A DNA stretch of 10,869 nucleotides, from positions 1-10,869 of the forward strand of contig JBDTMC010000262.1 in the NCBI GenBank assembly GCA_039934475.1, given 5' to 3'. Within the stretch, counting starts at the first letter, position 1. Every line of letters begins with the position of its first letter. The notes under the pieces were generated by a model. The model did no database searches. It was not told where the DNA came from and worked only from the letters and a program-made list of their open reading frames with translations. This document shows, one piece after another, positions 1 through 5,850 of the stretch. The position numbers and the translations under genes are program-made. The stretch is from JBDTMC01 sp039934475 (GTDB lineage Bacteria > Acidobacteriota > Terriglobia > Bryobacterales > Bryobacteraceae).

Positions 1-860
1 ATCTTGTTGCTTTCCTCCGTGCTGATCTGCGCGTTGTAGCTCAGCGCGATGGCATTGTCGCCGTGCTTCATCCGGCGCGCTTCTGGTTCCTGGACGCTCA
101 CTCGTACGGCGTCTTTTTCTTCTTCGCTCGTCTTGTCGGCCTGCAAAGCCACCATTTCCTGCAGCGCCGCTTCCAGCCGTTCCGCTTGCTCTCGCGCCGC
201 CCGCTGGCGCGCTGCCTCCCGCCGCTTATTTCCACTTCCCTCGGCCTGCGGATCTTCCATTTGTCCCAATACTTCGCGCGCTTGTTTCAGTCTCTCCTCC
301 AGGGTCTTTCGCCGCCTCATCGTATCGGCACCTGCCAGCGCCCGGATCTTGCTGCCGTCGTGCATCACCTGTTCCAGGTTCACAATTCCGGCGTTTTCCA
401 ACATCGCCAGCACCTGCGCAAACAATTCATCCAGCGCCTCCTTATGGTCGACACGGAAATCCGACAGCGTGTGGTGGTTGATCTTTTCCAATCCGCTCAA
501 CCATTGCAACCCTGGCTCCCATTCCATGATCGCTTCGATTTCCCGTGCTGAACTGATCCCCTCGCTGTAGGCATACACCCACACGCTGACCAGCAACTGC
601 GGGTCCCAGGCGGGTCGTCCCGCACAGCCCTTCGCCGTGCGCACCGATTCCCTAAACCGCTTCAAATCCAACCGCTCCACCAACTGCCAGATCGCCCGCG
701 CCTTATGATCGGGACCGATTAACTCTTCCACATAGATCATGGCCATCAGCATCTGTTGCCGGTTGACCGCAGTTAGTTTCGGCGGCCCCTTCCGCGGCGG
801 ATTCTGACGGTCGGGCTGCTCGGGGATGTCCAATAAAATCTCTTGGGAGGAGACGTCCAT
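1..860 (-). CDS. IS1182-type transposase, 3' part outside the window
   Basis: This gene encodes a DDE transposase that would cut and rejoin the ends of its own insertion sequence. The minus-strand frame is open for 286 codons from the ATG at 858-860 to the left edge with no stop, so the visible part looks intact. Residues about 30-130 match the DUF772-type N-terminal domain of these enzymes, including the stretch VWVYAYSEGISSAREIE at 93-109. The motif HDGSKIRA at 167-174 carries the first catalytic aspartate (D168). A charged, Ala/Glu/Arg-rich coiled-coil-like insertion follows at about 183-240. The segment PEARRMKHGD then leads into the second half of the catalytic core, which is cut off with the remaining acidic residues. 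No Shine-Dalgarno sequence precedes the ATG, so expression may be weak or the start may differ. Family assignment is from motif recognition and is fairly sure; the exact IS name is unknown. Confidence 0.9.
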   Translation of the reverse strand, partial: MDVSSQEILLDIPEQPDRQNPPRKGPPKLTAVNRQQMLMAMIYVEELIGPDHKARAIWQLVERLDLKRFRESVRTAKGCAGRPAWDPQLLVSVWVYAYSEGISSAREIEAIMEWEPGLQWLSGLEKINHHTLSDFRVDHKEALDELFAQVLAMLENAGIVNLEQVMHDGSKIRALAGADTMRRRKTLEERLKQAREVLGQMEDPQAEGSGNKRREAARQRAAREQAERLEAALQEMVALQADKTSEEEKDAVRVSVQEPEARRMKHGDNAIALSYNAQISTEESNK

Positions 861-976
861 ACACTGATTATGGAGCCACTACTTCACGATGAGAAGTACT
901 TTGTGATTTAGAAGAGCGATTTTTTCACACGTTCTGAGGGAGCGTACCACGGCTACTAAACTAAGCCCCCGGCCTC
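861..976. other. Gap between the cytochrome c gene and the transposase
   Basis: This 116-bp stretch holds the presumed end of the insertion sequence and the 3' flank of the cytochrome gene. I see no gene and no convincing terminator. The best stem near the cytochrome stop has only 4 bp (GGCT/AGCC, about 951-968) and no proper U-tract, so the dehydrogenase-cytochrome transcript may read into the insertion sequence. Confidence 0.5.
880..898. repeat. Short inverted repeat upstream of the transposase
   Basis: The 6-bp arms TACTTC (880-885) and GAAGTA (893-898) flank a 7-nt loop. The hairpin sits 19 bp upstream of the transposase ATG, inside the presumed end of the insertion sequence. It could fold in read-through RNA coming from the cytochrome operon and limit transposase translation, but the stem is short and this is only a possibility. 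Confidence 0.35.
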
Positions 977-1714
977 TCACTTCACCCATCTCAGATATTC
1001 ACCGATCAACTGTATCTCCGCCGAGGAGTACAGGCCGGCAGCGTACTTATGTGACCAGACTCCCCCCACAACAACCTTCGCCTGATCTCTGTGGAAGATT
1101 CGGCGCACGGGCAATACAGCACTGAGGTCGTAGACCTGAATCCGCAAACCCTCGTCGCCGATCGCGATCCCCGGGAACGCTCCCTCCCCATCCGGATGAA
1201 CAGTGACAACGTGCGGCGCGGGCAGGTCAGTCAGCTCCTGTGGCGTGAATGCCGTATGACCGGCCAGGTTCGGACCCGCCGGCGTGCCGCGATCGCCGAT
1301 CTGATGGCAGGCATTGCAGGCGCCCAGCCGCGGCGCATCGAAGAACAGATCGCGACCCTTGCGAATCTCCGTCGGCATAACACGTGGCAGCTTGGCCGCG
1401 GAGACAGCCGCCGGTGGGCCCGCGCTCCGCAACATCATGACGTAGCCCACCACGGCATCGATCTCTTCCGTCTTCAACTGTGAGGAAAAGCCGGGCATGC
1501 CCTTGCCTGAGATGCCATCCGCGACGATCGAAAAGACAATGTTCTCCGGGTAAGGGTGGCCGATCAGCCGTGGCGCTCGGCCTGCCGTCCCCTCAGGCCC
1601 GTGGCAGTACGCGACCGCGCAGGTCTTCCGGAACACCACGGCTCCCCGTTCGGTGCGTGACATCTGTCCCGTCAGACAGACTGGCAGAATGAGTAGGCCG
1701 ATCCAGGTTCGCAT
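977..1714 (-). CDS. Di-haem c-type cytochrome, electron acceptor for the PQQ dehydrogenase
   Basis: This exported 245-residue cytochrome probably takes electrons from the dehydrogenase encoded just upstream. A signal peptide (about residues 1-18, hydrophobic LLILPVCLTG) precedes two haem-binding segments. The first is CAVAYCH at 32-38, a CX4CH site instead of CXXCH, with a likely axial Met at 73 (KGMPGF). The second is a normal CNACH at 133-137. No methionine follows the second site, so its distal ligand may be a His or be absent. The C-terminal ~95 residues resemble the non-haem extension found in some acidobacterial dehydrogenase-linked cytochromes. I chose the ATG at 1714 over the GTG three bases upstream because GGAGG at 1722-1726 sits 7 nt before it. 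The ATG shares one base with the TGA of the dehydrogenase gene (TGATG), which implies translational coupling. Function is inferred from the haem motifs and the neighbour. Confidence 0.88.
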   Translation of the reverse strand: MRTWIGLLILPVCLTGQMSRTERGAVVFRKTCAVAYCHGPEGTAGRAPRLIGHPYPENIVFSIVADGISGKGMPGFSSQLKTEEIDAVVGYVMMLRSAGPPAAVSAAKLPRVMPTEIRKGRDLFFDAPRLGACNACHQIGDRGTPAGPNLAGHTAFTPQELTDLPAPHVVTVHPDGEGAFPGIAIGDEGLRIQVYDLSAVLPVRRIFHRDQAKVVVGGVWSHKYAAGLYSSAEIQLIGEYLRWVK

Positions 1715-3366
1715 CACTTCACCTCCGCCGGTAGGGCGAATACGAACAGCGAGGAACCGGCGCGCGGTGGAGGCGAATCGGGGAACATACTTCCAAACGC
1801 CCGGCCAAGTAGCGAGCCCCAGCCGGTCGGCGTCGCCACATACTGGCGGCCGTTGACCGAGTAAGTCACCGCTGAGCCTCGATGTCCACCGCCCGTATTA
1901 AAACTCCAAAGTCGGGCCCCGCTGCGCGCGTCCAGCGCAAAGAAGTTTCCTTCAGGATCTCCCGTGAAGACAACGTCACCCGCCGTCGCCAGAATAGAGG
2001 CCACCAAAAGCGTGGACGAAGGCGTGGACCACTTCTTGGCGCCGGTAACGGCATCGAACGCGCCTACATAGGTTTCATACTTGCCGCTCGGTGGAGGTTT
2101 GAGTACCCAATTTCCGCCGGTGAAAAGATTGCCCTCGACGCCCACTTCCTCTCGCGCGACCAAATCGTTGCAGATCTCCATCACCGGCAGGAAGAGCATC
2201 CCGCCACGGGGTGAGTAAGCACCCTGGTTCCAGTTCTTCGCGCCGCCCACGCTCGGACATACGGTGGTCACCTTCCCCACCTCGGGCTCAAGCCGCCCTA
2301 CCAGTTTGCCGTCTTCGGTCATGCCCTTAATCCAATTGATGTTCTTGGCGAAAGGCCAGGCTTTCAGAAACTGGCCGTTAGTCCGGTCAAGAACCCATAT
2401 GTAGCCCGCCTTAGTCGGATGGAACATCAGGTGGCGAAGGCGGCCATCGATCGTGGCATCCACCAGAATCTGTTCGAATGTGGCGTCATAATCCCAAACG
2501 TCTCGCGGAACCTCCTGGTAGTGCCATTGGAGTTTTCCAGTCTCAGGATTGAGCGCGATGATACTGCCTGTGTAGAGATTGTCGCCGCGGCGCTTGGATG
2601 AGTTCAGGTCGGAAGACGCATTGCCAACGCCCCAATAGAGGAGGTTCAGGTCGGGGTCGTAGGAGCCGGTCATCCAAGTGGCGCCGCCGCCCAACCGCCA
2701 GCTCTCACCGGGCCAGGTCTCATTCCCCTTCTCGCCGGGTCCCGGGATGGTGTAGAAGCGCCAGCGCAGGCGGCCCGTCTTAACATCAAACGCGGAGAGA
2801 TACCCGCGGTGTGCCGAGTCTCCACCCGTAACGCCGGTGATCACCAGATCCTTCACCACCAGAGGAGCCGCCGTGATGTTACAGCCGCACTGCTTGGCGT
2901 CTTCGGCATTCACCCGCCACAACTCCTCGCCGGTATTTTGATCAATCGCCACGATGTGATTGTCCGCCGTACCCATAAAGACGCGGCCATGGCCCACTGC
3001 CACGCCGCGGTTCTGGTTCGAGTAGTACGACTGCCAGCCTTGCGGCAGCGGAAAGTGATATTCCCAGATCACCTTCCCCGTCACGCCGTCGAGAGCAAAC
3101 ACCCAGTTATTTGATGTCGATAGATAAATGACTCCATCCAGCACAATCGGCGTTGCCTGCAATCCGTTCTCATAGTCGCCGGTCTGAAACACCCATGCCG
3201 GCGCAAGGCGTTGGACGTTTGCCGCATTGATCTGGTCAAGAGAGCTGTAGCGCCAAGCCGAGTGAGTACCGCCGTAGCTCGGCCAGTCGCGACTGGTCGC
3301 ACCATCGGCTGCGGCCAGCGCGCAAGGCAGTAGCGCGGCCGCGAGCAGCATAACAGCATTGGACAT
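1714..3366 (-). CDS. PQQ-dependent alcohol dehydrogenase-type quinoprotein, periplasmic
   Basis: This 550-residue eight-bladed propeller enzyme would oxidise an alcohol or sugar in the periplasm using PQQ. A signal peptide covers about 1-20 (VMLLAAALLPCALAAA). Repeated blade motifs such as DQNTGEELW (142-150) and NPETGKLQW (273-281) run along the chain. Expected cofactor residues are present: W231 (PQQ stacking region), N249 (GVGNA, metal ligand region) and D292 in VWDYDA (catalytic base region). A second acidic residue, D294, two positions on, is the signature of lanthanide-using members. The usual metal Glu is replaced by Asp (GGD, D183). The position of the vicinal Cys-Cys pair ahead of NRG holds Tyr114-Tyr115. 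There is no fused haem domain, so the downstream cytochrome would be the partner. AGGAG 7 nt upstream fixes the start; the frame could extend 15 codons further but without a ribosome site. Substrate unknown. Confidence 0.93.
   Translation of the reverse strand: MSNAVMLLAAALLPCALAAADGATSRDWPSYGGTHSAWRYSSLDQINAANVQRLAPAWVFQTGDYENGLQATPIVLDGVIYLSTSNNWVFALDGVTGKVIWEYHFPLPQGWQSYYSNQNRGVAVGHGRVFMGTADNHIVAIDQNTGEELWRVNAEDAKQCGCNITAAPLVVKDLVITGVTGGDSAHRGYLSAFDVKTGRLRWRFYTIPGPGEKGNETWPGESWRLGGGATWMTGSYDPDLNLLYWGVGNASSDLNSSKRRGDNLYTGSIIALNPETGKLQWHYQEVPRDVWDYDATFEQILVDATIDGRLRHLMFHPTKAGYIWVLDRTNGQFLKAWPFAKNINWIKGMTEDGKLVGRLEPEVGKVTTVCPSVGGAKNWNQGAYSPRGGMLFLPVMEICNDLVAREEVGVEGNLFTGGNWVLKPPPSGKYETYVGAFDAVTGAKKWSTPSSTLLVASILATAGDVVFTGDPEGNFFALDARSGARLWSFNTGGGHRGSAVTYSVNGRQYVATPTGWGSLLGRAFGSMFPDSPPPRAGSSLFVFALPAEVK
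1722..1726 (-). promoter_or_regulatory. Shine-Dalgarno site of the cytochrome c gene
   Basis: GGAGG on the minus strand lies 7 nt before the ATG at 1714 and inside the last codons of the dehydrogenase gene. It favours ATG 1714 over the GTG at 1717, which would leave a spacing of only 4 nt. Confidence 0.8.
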
Positions 3367-3373
3367 ATCTCGG

Positions 3374-3378
3374 CTCCT
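3374..3378 (-). promoter_or_regulatory. Shine-Dalgarno site of the PQQ dehydrogenase gene
   Basis: AGGAG on the minus strand lies 7 nt before the ATG at 3366. It selects this start, which is followed directly by the signal peptide, over the longer frame that begins at 3411. Confidence 0.85.
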
Positions 3379-3394
3379 TCGTGGGTGGTGGACG

Positions 3395-3403
3395 AGTATA
3401 TCA
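3395..3403 (-). promoter_or_regulatory. Extended -10 promoter of the PQQ dehydrogenase-cytochrome operon
   Basis: Read on the minus strand this is TGATATACT, an extended -10 element (TGn plus TATACT). The predicted start of transcription is near 3388, which gives a leader of about 22 nt containing the AGGAG site. There is no good -35 hexamer at 17 bp, and extended -10 promoters often do without one. Confidence 0.6.
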
Positions 3404-3419
3404 CCGCTCACGCGGCCGA

Positions 3420-3428
3420 TGATATACT
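3420..3428 (+). promoter_or_regulatory. Extended -10 promoter of the SnoaL-hydrolase-MOSC operon
   Basis: TGATATACT on the plus strand is identical to the element that drives the opposite operon. Transcription would start near 3435, only about 3 nt before the ATG at 3438, so the first gene would be read from an almost leaderless mRNA. This fits the lack of a Shine-Dalgarno sequence there. Confidence 0.6.
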
Positions 3429-3437
3429 CTCCGGACT

Positions 3438-3842
3438 ATGAGCTCTCCACCATCTTGGTTGCGACAATTTGCACAACGGTATACAGCGGCATGGTGCAGC
3501 CAGAATGCCGCCAGCGTCGCGGCCTTCTTTTCGCCCAACGGCTCCCTCCAGGTGAATAACGCCCCTCCGGCAGTGGGGCAAGCCGCGATTGAAGCCCTAG
3601 CACAGAGCTTTATGTCCGCATTTCCAGACATCGTCGTCGCCATGGATGAAATCCGCGTGGTAGCCGACGGCGTCGAGTATCATTGGACGCTGACCGGGAC
3701 GAATACCGGACCAGGAGGCACCGGTGCCCGCGTCAAGGTCAGCGGCTTCGAGCAGTGGAAGCTAGGATCAGACGGCCTGATTGCGCAATCGGTCGGCCAA
3801 TTCGATGCCGCGGACTACGCGAGGCAATTGGCGGGACAATGA
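3438..3842 (+). CDS. SnoaL-like / NTF2-fold protein
   Basis: This small 134-residue protein has no signal peptide and is therefore predicted to be cytosolic. The order of features fits the SnoaL-like cone-shaped fold: an N-terminal helix (QRYTAAWCSQNAASVAAFF, 13-31), the turn PNGSLQVN (33-40), a second helical stretch ending in FMSAFPDIVVAMDEI (58-72), and the strands YHWTLTGTNTGPGGTG (81-96) and FEQWKLGSDGLI (104-115). The family includes polyketide cyclases, isomerases and many proteins of unknown role; the substrate cannot be told from sequence. It opens a three-gene operon, and its TGA overlaps the next ATG by 4 nt. The start ATG has no ribosome site and lies about 3 nt after the predicted transcription start. 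An upstream extension is unlikely because it would run through the promoter. Confidence 0.85.
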   Translation: MSSPPSWLRQFAQRYTAAWCSQNAASVAAFFSPNGSLQVNNAPPAVGQAAIEALAQSFMSAFPDIVVAMDEIRVVADGVEYHWTLTGTNTGPGGTGARVKVSGFEQWKLGSDGLIAQSVGQFDAADYARQLAGQ

Positions 3843-5059
3843 CCATCACACGGCGAAACATCTCTTTCCTATGGCTGGCGGCCTTCTCGATGACTGCCTC
3901 GGCGAAAAGCCCCTGGGATCTAACCCTGCTCTCCACAGCCCCCCGCGTTTATGACGCCCCGGCTCCCCAGGCGCCTCCCGGCATGCGCGCCATCTACTTC
4001 GAAGGACTTCCTTGGAAGGACAAGCCAACGCGCGTATTTGCCTGGTACGCCGCACCCGCGACAAAACCCGGTGAGCGCGTTCCCACCATGGTGCTGGTAC
4101 ATGGTGGCGGCGGAACAGCCTTCGCCGATTGGGTAAAGATCTGGAACGATCGCGGCTATGCAGCCATCGCCATCGACACATGCGGCAGCGTGCCCGAGCA
4201 GCCAGAGGAAGCGCCCACCGGAGGCAAACCACATCCCCGTCACGACTTCTCCGGACCGCCCGGTTGGGATGCCTCCTTTGACCAGGTGGATTGGCCCGTC
4301 AAAGATCAATGGACCTATCATGCCGTCGCGGACATCCTCCTCGCGAATTCGTTGCTTCGATCGTTCCCTGAGGTGGACCCCAAGCGCATCGGCCTGACCG
4401 GAATCTCATGGGGAGGCTATTTGACCGCCATAGCCGGCAGCGTGGACCCGCGCTTCCGCTTTGCCGTGCCAGTCTACGGTTGCGGGTTTCTCGGCGAGGA
4501 TTCCGTTTGGCTCCCAGCGTTCGCAAAACTGGGCCCCGAAAAAGCCCGCCGCTGGCTGGAGCTATGGGATCCCTCGGTATATCTGAAACAGGCGACCATA
4601 CCGTTCTTGTGGGTTAGCGGAACGAACGATTTCGCCTACCCGTTGGGTTCGCTGCAGAAGTCTTACCGCCTTCCTCCTGGTCCGCGTACGCTCGCCATTC
4701 GTCTCCGTATGCCGCACGGCCATAAACCAGGGGAGACACCGCAAGAGATTCACGCCTTTGCGGATCAGTATCTCAAGGGCGGAGCCCCGCTCACTTCCAT
4801 CCTCCGACAGGGTCGCAAAGGCCAACAGGCGTGGCTGAGATTCCTCGCCAAGACTCCACTGGTCCGGGCAGAATTAAACTACACCCGCGATGGAGGCGTG
4901 TGGGAGAAGCGGCAATGGGAAAGCGCGCCCGCCCAACTGGATCGGAGCCGCGGAACGGTCACCGCCGACCTCCCCGATGGTGTGAGAGTCTATTACTTCA
5001 ACGTCGTAGATGAACGAGGCTTGCTTGTAAGTAGTGAGCATGAGGAGATTGGCCGATGA
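3839..5059 (+). CDS. Secreted alpha/beta hydrolase, acetyl xylan esterase / prolyl oligopeptidase-like
   Basis: This 406-residue hydrolase has a signal peptide at about 1-22 (ISFLWLAAFSMTASA), so it acts in the periplasm or outside the cell. The oxyanion-hole region HGGGG is at 88-92. The nucleophile elbow GISWGGY (188-194) gives Ser190, the acid is probably Asp264 in SGTNDFAYP, and the base is His293 or His295 in MPHGHKP. A C-terminal beta-rich segment of ~85 residues ends YYFNVVDERGLLVSSEHEE. The fold and triad are clear; whether the substrate is an ester or a peptide is not. The frame stays open upstream to 3683, but the ATG at 3839 is chosen because it overlaps the stop of the SnoaL-like gene (ATGA) and leads straight into the signal peptide. 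Its own stop overlaps the MOSC gene in the same way. Confidence 0.9.
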   Translation: MTITRRNISFLWLAAFSMTASAKSPWDLTLLSTAPRVYDAPAPQAPPGMRAIYFEGLPWKDKPTRVFAWYAAPATKPGERVPTMVLVHGGGGTAFADWVKIWNDRGYAAIAIDTCGSVPEQPEEAPTGGKPHPRHDFSGPPGWDASFDQVDWPVKDQWTYHAVADILLANSLLRSFPEVDPKRIGLTGISWGGYLTAIAGSVDPRFRFAVPVYGCGFLGEDSVWLPAFAKLGPEKARRWLELWDPSVYLKQATIPFLWVSGTNDFAYPLGSLQKSYRLPPGPRTLAIRLRMPHGHKPGETPQEIHAFADQYLKGGAPLTSILRQGRKGQQAWLRFLAKTPLVRAELNYTRDGGVWEKRQWESAPAQLDRSRGTVTADLPDGVRVYYFNVVDERGLLVSSEHEEIGR

Positions 5060-5850
5060 CAGTAGGAAAAGTGGAGAGTCTGTGGCGCTACCCCGTCAAG
5101 AGCATGCGCGGCGAGCAGATGGACGAGGTGTTCCTCGGTTTTTCGGGCGTCTATGGCGATCGGATCTATGCGTTTCGAAGCTCAGCCGCTATCCCTGGAT
5201 TCCCCTACTTCACAGCCCGCGAACAGGAGCAGATGCTCCTCTACCGGCCGCATTACCGGCATCCCGCGAGCTCCGTCAAGCCGCCGAACTTGCAGCACGC
5301 CGAAGCGCTGGGGTGCGGCGTAACGCCCCTATACGCAGACCCAGCTGAACTAATCGTCGATGTCGAAACTCCAACGGGAGAAATTCTGGCAATTGACCAT
5401 CCGCAATTGATCCGCGTCCTGCGCGAGGGAGTCCGCGACCGCCATGAGTTGACCTTACTTCGATCGGATCGGGCGATGACCGATTGCCGCCCTATCTCCA
5501 TCTTCTCCCTCCAGACAGTGCGGCAACTCAGCCACGAGGTCGGCCTCGAAATAGACAAGCGGCAATTCCGCGCCAATGTCTATATCGAACTGGATTCGGG
5601 AACGGCCTTTGGCGAGGACAAGTTTGTCGGGCAGAGCCTGCGCATCGGCCCTAAGGTAGTGGTTGTCGTGACGGATCGCGATGCTCGCTGCAAAATGATC
5701 ACGCTCCATCCCGATACCGCCGCAGCCAATCCGGATGTCATGCGTCGAGTGGCCGGTGAGCATGAAGGCAAGGTTGGCGTCTATGGCGTCGTGCTGGTCG
5801 AGGGTATGATCCGTGCCGGCGACGAAATCACCCTCGTCAATCGCACTTGA
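5056..5850 (+). CDS. MOSC-domain protein with N-terminal beta-barrel domain
   Basis: This 264-residue protein joins an N-terminal MOSC beta-barrel domain (about 4-120, with WRYPVKSM at 10-17) to a MOSC domain (about 130-262). Family hallmarks are CRPISIFSL (144-152), FRANVYI (171-177) and the conserved cysteine C212 in DRDARCKMITLHPDT. MOSC domains act in sulphur transfer or molybdenum-cofactor-dependent reduction (the MOCOS and mARC relatives), so this may be a molybdoenzyme of the N-hydroxyl reductase type or a cofactor carrier; the exact reaction is unknown. No signal peptide is visible, so it is predicted to be cytosolic, unlike the exported hydrolase before it. Its ATG overlaps the hydrolase stop by 4 nt. 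Its last 14 bases overlap the end of the convergent regulator gene. Confidence 0.92.
   Translation: MTVGKVESLWRYPVKSMRGEQMDEVFLGFSGVYGDRIYAFRSSAAIPGFPYFTAREQEQMLLYRPHYRHPASSVKPPNLQHAEALGCGVTPLYADPAELIVDVETPTGEILAIDHPQLIRVLREGVRDRHELTLLRSDRAMTDCRPISIFSLQTVRQLSHEVGLEIDKRQFRANVYIELDSGTAFGEDKFVGQSLRIGPKVVVVVTDRDARCKMITLHPDTAAANPDVMRRVAGEHEGKVGVYGVVLVEGMIRAGDEITLVNRT

Larger units (their letters stand above)
1..940 (-). mobile_element. IS1182-family insertion sequence, transposase-start end only
   Basis: The transposase gene and its upstream flank form the 5' part of an insertion sequence that continues beyond the left edge. Read on the minus strand, 936-921 begins CAGAACGTGTGAAAAA. It lies about 60 bp ahead of the transposase start and resembles the terminal repeats I associate with this family, so the element probably ends near 936-940. 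The other end and any target duplication are out of view, so the boundary is approximate. The element lies about 40 bp beyond the stop of the cytochrome c gene and in the same orientation, so it does not interrupt that gene. Confidence 0.55.
3394..3429. repeat. Inverted repeat made by two back-to-back -10 elements
   Basis: A perfect 10-bp inverted repeat, GAGTATATCA (3394-3403) and TGATATACTC (3420-3429), is separated by 16 bp. Each arm is also an extended -10 element pointing outward. At a 17-bp spacing the -35 position of each promoter falls on the edge of the other's -10, so two polymerases could hardly bind together. The dyad could equally be a dimeric regulator's operator. Confidence 0.75.

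Noticed and set aside
49..570. Long plus-strand open frames at 49-570 and 63-551
   Set aside because: They are antisense to the transposase, whose frame shows clear family motifs; their translations are Ser/Arg/Cys-rich and meaningless.
3364..3411. Extended N-terminus of the PQQ dehydrogenase starting at 3411
   Set aside because: It would run through the predicted promoter and put 15 residues before a good signal peptide; AGGAG is placed for the ATG at 3366.
3683..3838. Extended N-terminus of the alpha/beta hydrolase starting at 3683
   Set aside because: It overlaps the SnoaL-like gene in another frame and hides the signal peptide; the ATGA overlap at 3839 is the better start.
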